A stretch of DNA of 64,000 bases from Luteibacter rhizovicinus (GCF_004342265.1 NZ_SMCS01000002.1:744001-808000); one strand, 5' to 3'. Counted from the stretch's first letter, positions 1 to 9,267 are shown. The notes: generated by a model from the sequence alone, not told the origin. A program made the numbers and translations.

Positions 1-2
1 TC

Positions 3-266
3 GTCACACAGCAGAAGCGCATCCTCGAAGCACTCTGGCCGCTGCTGGCTCCGGGCGGAAAGTTGCTGTACGTGACGTGTTCGCTGTTGCGACGGGAGAA
101 CGAGGGCGTGGTCAGTGCTTTCATCGACTCCCACACCGACGCCGTCGCTGCACCGTTCTCGTTGCCCGTGGGACAAGCGGCCGGCATCGGCTGGCAGATA
201 CTTCCCGGCGATGGCGATCTTGACGGCATGTATTACGCGCTCGTCGAGAAACGCAGCACACCTTAA
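3..266 (+). CDS. rsmB: 16S rRNA (cytosine-967-C5)-methyltransferase RsmB, C-terminal fragment
   Basis: Only the last 87 codons lie in the window and the reading frame is open from base 3. The fragment carries the YVTCS motif at about residues 21-25, the cysteine-containing motif of the Fmu/RsmB RNA C5-methyltransferase fold, followed by a RRENEG segment and a C-terminal DGMYYALVEK strand typical of this family's end. RsmB uses SAM to methylate C967 of 16S rRNA in the cytoplasm. The assignment to RsmB rather than RsmF rests on this C-terminal pattern and is slightly less certain than the superfamily. The 5' part lies to the left of the window. Confidence 0.85.
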   Translation, partial: VTQQKRILEALWPLLAPGGKLLYVTCSLLRRENEGVVSAFIDSHTDAVAAPFSLPVGQAAGIGWQILPGDGDLDGMYYALVEKRSTP

Positions 267-305
267 GGCTGTTCTCAGCTGTATTATTTCTACTGAAGCC
301 CCACC

Positions 306-2066
306 ATGCGCCGCACTAGCGGTAGCCGTCGAGCCTATCGAGATATGGACGCAGTACACGACGATTCGCAGGAGCGCCGCTATTTCTGGTTTCTGATGAT
401 TGCCGCATTGGTGGTGATCGGCGCAGGAATCGGATTGCGCGATCCCTGGCCCTCGGACGAACCGCGATTCACGCTGGTCGCACGACAGATGTTCGAAAGC
501 GGGGACTGGCTGTTCCCTCGCCGCGGCATCGAGCTATACGCCGACAAGCCTCCGATGCTGATGTGGCTGGAAGCCGGCTTCTACACTTTACTGCGCAGCT
601 GGCGCGTGGCGTTCCTCCTGCCTTCCCTGCTCGCGTCGGTCGGAACGATTGCCCTGGTCTACGATCTCGGCCGTCGCCTATGGACCCGTCAGGCGGGTCT
701 TTATGCGGGTGCCGCGCTGCTCGTCACTTTCCAGTTCGCGTACCAGACCAAACGCGCGCAGATCGACCCGCTGGTGATGTTCTTCATCACACTTGGCAAT
801 TACGGACTCCTTCGACATTTCCTGCGCGGCCCCGACTGGCGGGCGTTCTGGCTTGGCTGTTTTGCCGCGGGGCTCGGCGTCATCACCAAGGGCGTCGGCA
901 TCCTGTCGCTGTTCCTGTTCATTCCCTATGTCGTCGCTCTCGTCGCGCGCTTCGATGGCGTCACGCTGGTGCGTGGGCACGTTGGCCACTGGCTGCTGGG
1001 CCCGGTTGCGTTCCTGCTCGCCATCGCCTTATGGCTGGTGCCGATGCTGCTGACCGCGCAGGCCCATTCGAGCGATCCCGCCTATGCCGCTTACGTCAAC
1101 GACATCCTGTTCCAGCAGACGGCGAAGCGATACGCCAATTCCTGGGATCACGGCCAGAGCGTCTTTTATTTCCTGCCCGTCATCATCGGCACATGGCTAC
1201 CGCTGTCCCTTACCTACTTCGGTACCTTTCCGCGCTGGTGGGCGAAGCTGAAAGCCCGCGACGCCCGATACCTCCTGCCCCTGGGCTGGATCGTGCTCGT
1301 ACTTATTTTCTTCAGCATTCCCCACGGCAAGCGGGACGTCTATGTGATGCCGGCGCTGCCCATGCTGGCCCTGGTCACCGCGCCGTTGCTCGACGAACTC
1401 CTCGGCAAACCGTGGTTGCGACGCCTGGGGCTGGCAACGCTGACGGTCATCGGCGCCGCCCTCGTCGCCGGCGGCGTGCTGGCTCTCACGACCCATCCGA
1501 AATTCGCCGTGAACTTCATCGAACAGCGCGGCCTGGAACAGGGCGATACGTCGATCTGGTGGATGGCGATCACGATCGGCGTCATTCAGCTCGCCCTTGT
1601 CGCGACGATGCGCATGAAGCGCGCCGTTACCGCGGTCGTGGCGGGCATGGTGTCTTTGTGGCTGGTGTTCTCGCTATGGGGTTACCCGGCGCTCAACGCA
1701 TCCAGCTCGTCGGTCGAAGTCATGCAGCGTACGCGTGAGCTGGTACCCCAGGACGACCAGTTGGCCATGGCGGGATGGAAAGAGCAGAACATGTTGATGT
1801 ACCCGGGCCACGCCACCGACTTTGGCTTCACGGTGCCCTGGAACGAGCAGTTCGCCGCGGCGGCGGCATGGCTCCAGCAGGACCCGGATCGGCGCTGGGT
1901 ATTCATCCAGGATGCCGTCATGGGGAACTGCGTGGACGTGGCAAAAGCCACGTTCGTCGGTACGGCGAACCGCCGTGGGTGGTATCTCATCCGTGCCGGC
2001 TCACTCGTTCCGGGTTGCAAGCCCGGCGAGGATGTCAACGAAAACGGAGCCTCGGGCGATTCATAA
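306..2066 (+). CDS. ArnT-like (GT83/PMT family) lipid-sugar glycosyltransferase
   Basis: A polytopic membrane protein of 586 residues. A first hydrophobic segment (about 27-46) is followed by WPSDEPRF, the conserved acidic loop that in ArnT/PMT transferases supplies the catalytic Asp. About ten further hydrophobic segments and a soluble C-terminal part follow. Such enzymes move sugars such as aminoarabinose from a polyprenyl carrier to lipid A or other glycans at the periplasmic face; the actual donor here cannot be told. An in-frame ATG at 345 would give a shorter N-terminus ending just before TM1 and is an equally good start; neither start has a strong ribosome binding site. It opens a same-strand run of envelope glycan genes. 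Confidence 0.85.
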   Translation: MRRTSGSRRAYRDMDAVHDDSQERRYFWFLMIAALVVIGAGIGLRDPWPSDEPRFTLVARQMFESGDWLFPRRGIELYADKPPMLMWLEAGFYTLLRSWRVAFLLPSLLASVGTIALVYDLGRRLWTRQAGLYAGAALLVTFQFAYQTKRAQIDPLVMFFITLGNYGLLRHFLRGPDWRAFWLGCFAAGLGVITKGVGILSLFLFIPYVVALVARFDGVTLVRGHVGHWLLGPVAFLLAIALWLVPMLLTAQAHSSDPAYAAYVNDILFQQTAKRYANSWDHGQSVFYFLPVIIGTWLPLSLTYFGTFPRWWAKLKARDARYLLPLGWIVLVLIFFSIPHGKRDVYVMPALPMLALVTAPLLDELLGKPWLRRLGLATLTVIGAALVAGGVLALTTHPKFAVNFIEQRGLEQGDTSIWWMAITIGVIQLALVATMRMKRAVTAVVAGMVSLWLVFSLWGYPALNASSSSVEVMQRTRELVPQDDQLAMAGWKEQNMLMYPGHATDFGFTVPWNEQFAAAAAWLQQDPDRRWVFIQDAVMGNCVDVAKATFVGTANRRGWYLIRAGSLVPGCKPGEDVNENGASGDS

Positions 2067-2190
2067 AGAGTCGGGCTGGTTCAGGTTCGTGATGTACCAT
2101 TCGGTCGGATAATGCATCATTCAAGGCACTCCCGATCCCCGGCTCTCATCCCGGGGTTGGGCAGCACGGCGACAGGACTGACCCGCTTCA

Positions 2191-3465
2191 ATGACCGACA
2201 CCCCGCCGTCCAAAGACAGCCGAGCCTACTGGCGTACCCTCGCCCTTAGCGCCCTGGTGGCAATTACACCGTTCAGCGTGGCCTTGCCCTCGAAAATGAA
2301 AGCACTGTCCATGCTGGCACTGCTTATCGTCGGCGTGACCCTGATCGCAACCAGCACCGAGACGCGGCAACGCTATCGCGTGGCCGCTGCCATTGTGGTC
2401 GTCTGCCTGCTGCGGTTCGCGCTTGCCGCCACCAACATCGCCTGGCACGGCCTTGGCTGGACCGAACTGGACCTTCCCGCCCAGACGCTGATGTTCCTGG
2501 GAATCGCCGGGGTCTTCACCGCCCCTCTTAACTGGCGTTTCATCTGGTGCGGCTTTGCCATTACCGCCATGGTGTTCGGCAGCGCCTGCATCGTGCAGCA
2601 CTTCTTTTTGGGCGCCGACCGGGCATATGGCCTCAATGGCGGCCCCTGGAGCGCCATCGAATTCACCATGATCACGCTGACGATGGTGCTCTTCAGCATC
2701 ATTCAGTTGATGGCTCGCGAGCCGTCCATGCCAGAGCGCTGGCTCCACGCCATCGCGATCGGCGTGGGCCTTTACGGTGCCTTGCTGACCCAGAGTCGCG
2801 GCCCGTTGCTGGCTTTTCTTCCGGCGCTGGCCATCGCGATGATCGTGACCGTGCGGCGAACCGGCCGCCTGCGTCAGGCGATAACCTTTGTCGTCATCCT
2901 CATTGCGGGCGCAAGCGTTGCCACGTTCAGCCTGCACCGGGAGCTCGTCGACCGCTTCGGCCAGGTCCAGGGCGAAGTCGCCACGTTCAGCCGCGACAAC
3001 GCGCAGGGCCCCGTCCGCGAACGAATCGAAATGTGGATCACGGCCTGGCAGGCCTTCGAGGAACATCCCGTCATGGGCGTCGGGCTGGACAAGTTCGGTC
3101 AGTATGCACGCGATCAGATCGCGCGGGGCCAGGTCAGCCCGGTCATCGAAAAGTACGATCATCCGCATAACGAATACCTGGAAGCGGCGGCTACAGGCGG
3201 CGTTCCCAGCCTGATCCTCCTGCTCCTGCTATTCGCCCTGCCTGCGGTGTACTTCGCGCGACGGACACTCCAGACGGACGAACGGCGGGCCCTCATCGCG
3301 ACGGCCGGGCTCGTATTGGTCGTCGTCTACTCGCTCTGCGCGTTGACCGACAACGTGTTCTATCGTGCCATGCCGCAGTCGGTTTTCCTTTTCCTGATGC
3401 TCGGCTTCGCCCTGGCGACCGCCTACCCCGTCAGACGCATCGATACGACCGCGACGCCGGCCTGA
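2191..3465 (+). CDS. O-antigen ligase / Wzy-like polymerase family membrane protein
   Basis: The 424-residue protein has about ten hydrophobic segments and one large hydrophilic loop before the last segments, the layout of the WaaL/Wzy_C family. The loop holds an Arg-rich RERIEMW stretch, a GVGLDKF motif and HPHNEYLE near residue 325, the His-containing signature of O-antigen ligases. The family joins or polymerises undecaprenyl-linked glycans at the periplasmic face. The glycosyltransferase gene starting 1 nt after the stop suggests co-transcription for LPS or another surface glycan. Ligase and polymerase cannot be separated from sequence alone. Confidence 0.8.
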   Translation: MTDTPPSKDSRAYWRTLALSALVAITPFSVALPSKMKALSMLALLIVGVTLIATSTETRQRYRVAAAIVVVCLLRFALAATNIAWHGLGWTELDLPAQTLMFLGIAGVFTAPLNWRFIWCGFAITAMVFGSACIVQHFFLGADRAYGLNGGPWSAIEFTMITLTMVLFSIIQLMAREPSMPERWLHAIAIGVGLYGALLTQSRGPLLAFLPALAIAMIVTVRRTGRLRQAITFVVILIAGASVATFSLHRELVDRFGQVQGEVATFSRDNAQGPVRERIEMWITAWQAFEEHPVMGVGLDKFGQYARDQIARGQVSPVIEKYDHPHNEYLEAAATGGVPSLILLLLLFALPAVYFARRTLQTDERRALIATAGLVLVVVYSLCALTDNVFYRAMPQSVFLFLMLGFALATAYPVRRIDTTATPA

Positions 3466-3466
3466 C

Positions 3467-4465
3467 ATGGCTCGTATTCACCTGATCGCGTGGGACAACC
3501 AGCGCGGGCTGAGCCACGACATCCGGGTCATGGCCGATGCGCTGGCCGCTCTTGGTCACGACGTGCACATCAGCCGGCTGGGCTCCAAACGGCGCGACGG
3601 AACATGGACCCTGCACGCCCTCCGCCTGCGCCGATGGCTGGGCTGGCTGTTCAGCGGCGGACGGCAACCGGCGAAGTTCGATATGAACCTGTCGCTCGAA
3701 CACGTGCGGCCCGCCAGCTTCGGACTGGCGCGCATAGATGTCCTCATGCCCAACCCCGAATGGATGTCGCTCCGTAGTCAGCGTTATCTGCCGCGGTTCG
3801 ATGCGCTGCTGACCAAGACCGCCGAAGCCAGTCGCATTTTCTCGTCGCGCGGCCTGCGCACGCTGCATGTCGGATTTCGCAGTCGCGACTGCTACGACCC
3901 CGACGTCGTGCGCACGCCGCACGCGTTCCTGCACGTCGCCGGCGCCAGCGACCTGAAGGGGACAGCGCGCCTCATCGCGGTCTGGAAGCGTCATCCGGAA
4001 TGGCCGCGCCTGCGTGTGCTGCGTGCCGGCGCCAGCGAGGAAGAGGCTCAGACCGAATGCGCGAACATCGAGGTGGTGCGGACGTATCTGCCTGCCGACG
4101 AAGTGCGCCGTCTTCAGAACGAGTACGCGTTCCATATATGCCTGTCCGAAACCGAAGGCTGGGGTCACTACCTCGTCGAGGCGATGAGTTGCGCCGCCGT
4201 GGCGATCACCTGCGACGCGCCACCCATGAATGAACTGGTCACTGAAGACCGGGGGCTGCTGGTCGCGGTCGGCGAGCCCCGGCCGTTCAACGCCGCGCTG
4301 GCCTATCCGTTCGACGAAGCCTCGCTGGAACGAACGATAGCGCGCGCCATCGCCATGCCGGACGACGAACGCGAACGACTGGGCGTGAACGCCCGGACCT
4401 GGTTCCTCGACAACGATGCCGGATTCACCGATCGCCTCGACCGCGCGTTACGCGATCTGCTCTGA
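3467..4465 (+). CDS. Glycosyltransferase family 4-like protein
   Basis: A 332-residue soluble protein with two Rossmann-like halves (GT-B fold). The C-terminal half has SETEGWGHYLVEAMS near residues 226-240, the E-x7-E motif used by GT4 enzymes to hold the nucleotide-sugar donor. The N-terminal part (HLIAWDNQRGLSHDIRVMADAL) matches the acceptor-side domain. It starts 1 nt after the ligase/polymerase gene, so the two are probably translationally coupled. Its 3' end overlaps the convergent GT2 gene by 18 bp. The transferred sugar cannot be predicted. Confidence 0.8.
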   Translation: MARIHLIAWDNQRGLSHDIRVMADALAALGHDVHISRLGSKRRDGTWTLHALRLRRWLGWLFSGGRQPAKFDMNLSLEHVRPASFGLARIDVLMPNPEWMSLRSQRYLPRFDALLTKTAEASRIFSSRGLRTLHVGFRSRDCYDPDVVRTPHAFLHVAGASDLKGTARLIAVWKRHPEWPRLRVLRAGASEEEAQTECANIEVVRTYLPADEVRRLQNEYAFHICLSETEGWGHYLVEAMSCAAVAITCDAPPMNELVTEDRGLLVAVGEPRPFNAALAYPFDEASLERTIARAIAMPDDERERLGVNARTWFLDNDAGFTDRLDRALRDLL

Positions 4466-5290
4466 GTTCCGCGGACGGATATCGACGGGCGGTTCGGAAA
4501 ATTCCGCCAGATGCTGGTCCACGCCGTTGTCGCAACGGACGAGCTGCCGCCGGCGCGTATCTTCCAGAAACCGGTCGTTGGGATTGTCGACGACATTCTT
4601 GCGCGTGCGGTGATACAGATGAGTGGCCAGCGCGCTGAAACGCAGGTCGCGGCGACGGATCCCGGCGTGGAAAGCGCGCGCCACCAGTTCGGTGTCTTCG
4701 CGCCCCCAACCCGTCATGCTCTCGTTGAAGCCATTCAGCCGAAGCAGGTCGTCGCGCCAGAAACCCATGTTGCAGCTTTTGATGCCACGCGTTTTCTGCG
4801 AAGGCTTCGCGTACCAGCGCGCCAGCGCGGGTAGCCGCAACGTATGCCGGCGGCGCTCGATGCCCGGGGTGAAGAACGAGGCGCGCACCGTGCCGTCCGC
4901 CAGCATGCGCCGGGTCAGGGTTTCGTCGCTGAGCACGCGGGAACCCTGCACATAGCAATCGGCCATGGCGAATGCCTCGTGGTCGGCGATGAAGTGCGGC
5001 TCGGCGACCATGTCGCCATCGAGCAGGATGATGTAGTCGCCGGTAGCCGCCGCGATGGCCCGGTTACGTGCGCGGCTCATACGGGCACCGTCGTCGGGCT
5101 GCCAGAGGTGGACCAGTCTTACCGGAAACCATGCGGCCACGCGGCGCATGACCTCGGCCGTGGCCTCGCCGGAGCCGTCGTCGGTCACGATGACCTCGTC
5201 GGGCAGACGCGTCTGCCGGGCCAGCGACTCCAGCACGCGTTCCAGCGCGTCGGGCCAGTTATAGGTGAGGATCGCAACCGTGATACGCAT
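4448..5290 (-). CDS. Glycosyltransferase family 2 (galactosyltransferase-like C-terminus)
   Basis: The 280-residue protein starts with the GT-A pattern: MRITVAILTYNWPDAL, then TDDGS at about 36-40 and a LLDGDM metal-binding DxD-type motif near 93-98. The C-terminal half has FNESMTGWGREDTELVARA, the W-x-ED segment of the galactosyltransferase C-terminal domain that contacts the acceptor. No membrane segment is seen, so it likely acts on the cytoplasmic side on a lipid-linked glycan. It is transcribed divergently from the next glycosyltransferase, sharing a symmetric intergenic region with a perfect 20-bp inverted repeat whose left arm ends 3 nt from this start. Confidence 0.85.
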   Translation of the reverse strand: MRITVAILTYNWPDALERVLESLARQTRLPDEVIVTDDGSGEATAEVMRRVAAWFPVRLVHLWQPDDGARMSRARNRAIAAATGDYIILLDGDMVAEPHFIADHEAFAMADCYVQGSRVLSDETLTRRMLADGTVRASFFTPGIERRRHTLRLPALARWYAKPSQKTRGIKSCNMGFWRDDLLRLNGFNESMTGWGREDTELVARAFHAGIRRRDLRFSALATHLYHRTRKNVVDNPNDRFLEDTRRRQLVRCDNGVDQHLAEFSEPPVDIRPRNSEQIA

Positions 5291-5293
5291 GGC

Positions 5294-5362
5294 GAAAGTC
5301 TAACCGAATCGCCGGAAATACCCGCCACGAACCGGGCTTCATGGCGATTCGGTTAGACTTTC
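5294..5362. promoter_or_regulatory. Symmetric divergent promoter with perfect 20-bp inverted repeat
   Basis: The arm GGCGATTCGGTTAGACTTTC (5343-5362) is repeated as its exact reverse complement at 5294-5313, separated by 29 nt. Each arm ends exactly 3 nt from the start codon of the gene it faces (5290 and 5366). Each contains TAGACT, which resembles a -10 hexamer placed so that transcription would begin at or next to the ATG, implying leaderless mRNAs. No clear -35 box is visible, so a dual promoter or an operator are both possible readings. Confidence 0.5.
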
Positions 5363-5365
5363 ACG

Positions 5366-6181
5366 ATGGCGAACCTCCCCCTCTCCCTTGTGGTCATCAC
5401 CTATAACGAGGCGCATACGATCGCCCGTTGCCTGGACAGCGTGCCTTTCGCCGCGGAGAAGATCGTCGTCGACAGCGGGAGTACCGACGACACCGTCGCG
5501 ATCGCGATCGCCCATGGCGCCCGCGTGGTGCATCAGGACTGGCTCGGCTTCGGCCCCCAGCGCAACTTCGCCACCGGTCAGGCCAGCCACGACTGGTTGC
5601 TGGCACTGGACGCCGACGAGTTTCTTTCGCCCGAGCTCGCCGCCGAACTCAGCCAGGCGTTGCCCGGCATCATGGCCAGCGACGCGCCCGCCGCCTGGCT
5701 GCGCCGCCGGACCATCTACATGGGCCGCCCCATGCGCTGGTACCGCCCGGCCGTCGGCGAAAAGATGGCGCGCCTGTGGCATCGCGACCGCGCCCGCTGG
5801 ACCGACGCGCGCGTGCACGAGTCGCTGCGCTTCGAAGGATCGGCGCCGACGCTTCGCGCGCCCTTCGACCACGTGAACAATCCCAGCCTGGCCGAGAAAC
5901 AGCTCAAGGTCCTGCGCTACGCCGAACTGAAGTGCCGCGACTGGCTCGACAAGAACAAGCCCGTGCGCATGTGGCAAACCCCGTTCGTGTTCGCACTGGC
6001 GTTCATCAAGGATTACATCTTCCGGCTAGCGTTCCTCGACGGCTGGCGCGGCTACGCTATCGCGCAGACCGCCGCGAGCTACGCCGTTTACAAACGGATG
6101 CGCTACTACGAAATGCGCAACAACCCCCTGTCGCGCGATACCGCCGCGACAGCCCTTCATCGACACGGACTCGACCGTTGA
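5366..6181 (+). CDS. Glycosyltransferase family 2, WaaE/KdtX-like LPS core transferase
   Basis: The 271-residue protein begins LSLVVITYNEAHTIARCL, followed by VVDSGSTDDT near 37-46, a GFGPQRNFA segment and LALDADEFLS near 81-90 carrying the DxD metal site. The later RPAVGEKMARLWHRDRARW and VHESLRFEG blocks are typical of WaaE, which adds glucose to the inner-core heptose. A hydrophobic stretch near the C-terminus (FVFALAFIKDYIFRLAF) may anchor it to the inner membrane. The stop overlaps the TTG start of the next gene (TTGA), implying coupled translation. Substrate identity is inferred from family resemblance only. Confidence 0.8.
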   Translation: MANLPLSLVVITYNEAHTIARCLDSVPFAAEKIVVDSGSTDDTVAIAIAHGARVVHQDWLGFGPQRNFATGQASHDWLLALDADEFLSPELAAELSQALPGIMASDAPAAWLRRRTIYMGRPMRWYRPAVGEKMARLWHRDRARWTDARVHESLRFEGSAPTLRAPFDHVNNPSLAEKQLKVLRYAELKCRDWLDKNKPVRMWQTPFVFALAFIKDYIFRLAFLDGWRGYAIAQTAASYAVYKRMRYYEMRNNPLSRDTAATALHRHGLDR

Positions 6182-7209
6182 AAAAGCACTACCTTCTCTA
6201 CGGCTCCGAGCGCTACGCGCTGGCCATCCTGCGCCCGCTGCAGGAAGCGATCCGCGCACGCGGCGACGAAGCCGCGTGGTTCTTCGACGGTCCGGGCGGC
6301 GAAGACCTTGTCGCAGGCGAAACCTGGCTGCGCACGACGCAGGAGGTTCGCCGGTTCGATCCGATCGCCGTGGTGACCTCCAGTAACGCCGTGCCGCACT
6401 TTTTTCCCGGCGTGAAAGTCGAAACCTTCCACGGTTTCGATGCAGGTAAGCCGCGCCATATCTATATCCGCGGTTTCTTCGACCTGTACTGCACCACCGG
6501 CCCGAAAGACACCCGCGCGTTCGGCGAGATCGCCGCGCGCCTCGGCCACTTCGCCGTCAAGGAAACGGGCTGGCCCAAGCTCGATCCGTTCCTGAAGGAC
6601 ATCGGCGAAGGCCCGGTGCCTCCCGTGCGCCAGCCTCCGACGATCCTTTACCACTCGACGTTCTCGCCGTCGTGGAGCGCTGCGGAAACCCTTTACGACA
6701 AGGTGCGCGAACTGTCGCGCGACGGCCGCTATCGCTGGATCGTGACCTTCCATCCGAAGATGAATCCGGAAACGACGGCGAAGTATCGCGCACTGCAGAA
6801 CGACCATCTGCGCTTCGCCGACGACGACAATATTCTGGATCTCTTCGGCCAGGTCGACATGATGTGCTCGGACACGTCCTCCGCACTGAGCGAGTTCCTG
6901 CTCACCGGAAAACCGGTGGTCACGTTCAAGAATCGCCGGCCGGGTCCGCAGCTGATCGACATCGCCGACGCTGCCGACTTCGAGCCGGCGATCGAGCGCG
7001 CGCTGTCGCGTCCGCCCGAACTGATGCGCGCGATCCGCGAATACGCCGACTCGATCCATCCCTACCGCGACGGCCGCTCGAGCGAGCGGGTGCTGGACGC
7101 CATCGACCAGTTCATCGCCGAAGGCGGTCGCAGCCGCAAGCGCAAACCCCTGAATCTGTGGCGCAAGCTGAAAATCCGGCGCCGGATCGGCTACTGGGGC
7201 CCGGCCTGA
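6178..7209 (+). CDS. CDP-glycerol glycerophosphotransferase-like (TagB/TagF superfamily) protein
   Basis: The start is a TTG overlapping the previous stop by 4 nt; the in-frame extension to the left runs inside the previous gene and is not real. The 343-residue product has a GT-B-like layout: an N-terminal half with VETFHGFDAGKPRHIY, then TILYHSTFSPSW, TFHPKMN and SDTSSALSEFLLTGKPVVTF, which correspond to the acceptor- and CDP-glycerol-binding blocks of teichoic-acid polymerases. In Gram-negatives such proteins occur in LPS or capsule loci and may add glycerol phosphate or another polyol phosphate. Its place among LPS-type glycosyltransferases supports a core or O-unit decoration role; the substrate is not established. 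Confidence 0.7.
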   Translation: MKKHYLLYGSERYALAILRPLQEAIRARGDEAAWFFDGPGGEDLVAGETWLRTTQEVRRFDPIAVVTSSNAVPHFFPGVKVETFHGFDAGKPRHIYIRGFFDLYCTTGPKDTRAFGEIAARLGHFAVKETGWPKLDPFLKDIGEGPVPPVRQPPTILYHSTFSPSWSAAETLYDKVRELSRDGRYRWIVTFHPKMNPETTAKYRALQNDHLRFADDDNILDLFGQVDMMCSDTSSALSEFLLTGKPVVTFKNRRPGPQLIDIADAADFEPAIERALSRPPELMRAIREYADSIHPYRDGRSSERVLDAIDQFIAEGGRSRKRKPLNLWRKLKIRRRIGYWGPA

Positions 7210-7305
7210 CGGCCAGGCTCCACGCCAGCTCCACACTCCGAGCTGTACGCAGGCGGTCAGCCGAACGGACCGTCATGCGTTTAGACTGACCCGACCAACG
7301 ACCCG

Positions 7306-9267
7306 GTGAAGACAACCTTGCCTTCCAGCGCCTATACCCGTTCCGAACATCTTCGCGCCCTGTGGCCCTGGCTGCCTTTGTGGGGTGCGATGGCCCTGCT
7401 GGCCATCTTCTCGCATGGTCCGATGCCGATGTTCTCCACGCGAACCCTCGCCGTGGCATGGGAAATGTGGGCACACGGACACTGGCTGGTGCCTTACATC
7501 AACGGCCAGCCGTACAGCGAGAAAGTCCCGCTGCTCTTCTGGATGATCCACGCCGGCTGGTTCGTTTTCGGCGTTACCGACGTGTGGCCGCGCTTCCTGG
7601 AGGTCCTGTTCGGGGGCATCCAGCTCGTGCTGGCCTCGGTACTCGCCTCGCGCCTGTTCCCCTCGCGACCGTGGGTCGCCAAGGCGACTCCGTGGTTGTT
7701 GATGGGACTGACCTACGCATTCCTGTTCGGCCAGCAGATCATGTACGAGGTGCTGCTTGCCGTCTGGGTACTCGGGGCCATCCTGTGCCTTACGCCCACG
7801 TCGCGGCGCGCCGAACCCCGCTGGTGGCTGTTCGGGCTGCTGGTCGGCGCGGGCCTGCTCACCAAAGGCCCGGTGATGCTCCTGCACGTGGTGTTCCCGC
7901 TGCTGCTCGGGCCGCTCTGGAACGACTGGGCACGACGGAATCGTGCCCGCTGGTATGGATTCGGACTGCTCGGCCTGTTGCTCGGCTTCGCGATCCTCCT
8001 TGCCTGGGCCATCCCGGCGGGTTTCGCCGGTGGCGACGAATACCGTCAACGGCTGTTCTTCACCCAGACAGCCGGTCGCGTCGTCGATGGCGATCACGCC
8101 CGTTCGCTGCAGAATCATGCGCGCTCCGCATGGACTTACCTGGTCTGGCTGCCGCTCCTGCTGTTTCCCATCACCGGCTGGTTGCGCGCGCTGGTCGCCG
8201 TACCCCTCACACTGTTTCGCCGCCCCTGGGACCGGTCCGTCGTGCCAGCGCTGGTCATCGCCGCCGTGGCCGCACTTGCGCTGCTCGTCATTGGCAATCT
8301 CGACCTGAACGTGCCGGCCGGCATCCCGCAGTTGCTGGTCTGCCTGCTGATCGTCCCATTGCTGGTGGCCATACTCCGCCAGCCCCTCGAGCCCGGTCTC
8401 CGGCTGCTCGTCTGCTGGCTGCTTCCGACCCTGCTGGTGTTCTCGCTGATCACGGGCAAGCAGGGTTATTACGTGCTTCCGGAACTCGGCGGGGCCGTGA
8501 TGCTGATCGCCGCTGCCATTGCGCATCTTCGCGAGCGCCATCTCAAGCTGGCGGCGCACTACGCACTCGGTACATGGCCGCTCGCCCTGGGCGGGTTCTG
8601 CCTGGCGGCCTTCCTGTTCGCCATGCCGGCACTCGTGGCCTCGGGCCGACTGACCAATGTCTGGATGGTCGACATGGCACCTTACGCGCGCTTCTTCGCC
8701 GTGGTGTTCATCGTGCTTGGCGTCCTGCTGTTGCTTCCGGGACGCGGCGAAATGCGCCGGCTCGCTTTCGCGGGGCTGATCGGCACGCTCGCGGTCAATT
8801 CCCTGTGGACGCTGGGTGCGTGGCACAACTACGACTTCCAGCCGACCGCCCAATACCTCGGACAAGCCGAAGCCTCAGGACTTCCCATCGCCAATCTGGG
8901 ACGTGGCTACAACGGGCAGTACCATTTCGCCGGTCGGCTCATGAACCCCATCGTCAGGCTCAACGAGGGAGCGGGTGCACCTCCGGACGACGAGGATGAC
9001 GATGACAATCCGGCGATCCACGACGGCGACACTCTCGACGAGTTCGCACGCAAACATCCCGATGGCGTGGTGATTTCCTATACCAGCAGCCTCACCCAGA
9101 ACGACCTGCGTTATGCCCATCTCATCCAGCCGTCCTTCTCCAGCTGGCTGCTGATCTGGGACGCGCGCACCATCTCCGCGCTACGCGCCGGACGCATTCC
9201 GCCCGAGCCGAAACTGCCGACCCTCATGTATCCGCGCGATTACTGGCGCTACAAGGTCGTCCGTTGA
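7306..9267 (+). CDS. ArnT-like (GT83/PMT family) glycosyltransferase, second copy
   Basis: A GTG start gives 653 residues with about eleven hydrophobic segments and a C-terminal periplasmic domain. It shares with the first ArnT-like protein the N-terminal layout of one TM followed by a loop, but the loop reads STRTLAVAWEM rather than the usual DEPR pattern, so the catalytic acidic residue is not obvious. An acidic run PPDDEDDDDNPAIHDGD near residues 562-578 lies in the C-terminal domain. A TTTAGACT element at 7279-7286 may be the -10 of its promoter. The stop overlaps the following TPR gene by 4 nt. Confidence 0.75.
   Translation: MKTTLPSSAYTRSEHLRALWPWLPLWGAMALLAIFSHGPMPMFSTRTLAVAWEMWAHGHWLVPYINGQPYSEKVPLLFWMIHAGWFVFGVTDVWPRFLEVLFGGIQLVLASVLASRLFPSRPWVAKATPWLLMGLTYAFLFGQQIMYEVLLAVWVLGAILCLTPTSRRAEPRWWLFGLLVGAGLLTKGPVMLLHVVFPLLLGPLWNDWARRNRARWYGFGLLGLLLGFAILLAWAIPAGFAGGDEYRQRLFFTQTAGRVVDGDHARSLQNHARSAWTYLVWLPLLLFPITGWLRALVAVPLTLFRRPWDRSVVPALVIAAVAALALLVIGNLDLNVPAGIPQLLVCLLIVPLLVAILRQPLEPGLRLLVCWLLPTLLVFSLITGKQGYYVLPELGGAVMLIAAAIAHLRERHLKLAAHYALGTWPLALGGFCLAAFLFAMPALVASGRLTNVWMVDMAPYARFFAVVFIVLGVLLLLPGRGEMRRLAFAGLIGTLAVNSLWTLGAWHNYDFQPTAQYLGQAEASGLPIANLGRGYNGQYHFAGRLMNPIVRLNEGAGAPPDDEDDDDNPAIHDGDTLDEFARKHPDGVVISYTSSLTQNDLRYAHLIQPSFSSWLLIWDARTISALRAGRIPPEPKLPTLMYPRDYWRYKVVR

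Noticed and set aside
2188-3168. 326-codon open frame on the minus strand opposite the O-antigen ligase-like gene
   Set aside because: It is antisense to a convincing membrane protein, is rich in His/Gly/Gln with no domain, and arises from high-GC codon bias.
7273-8865. 530-codon minus-strand open frame opposite the second ArnT-like gene
   Set aside because: Low-complexity Gln/Glu/Arg sequence without structure; the plus-strand protein has clear membrane helices and family layout.
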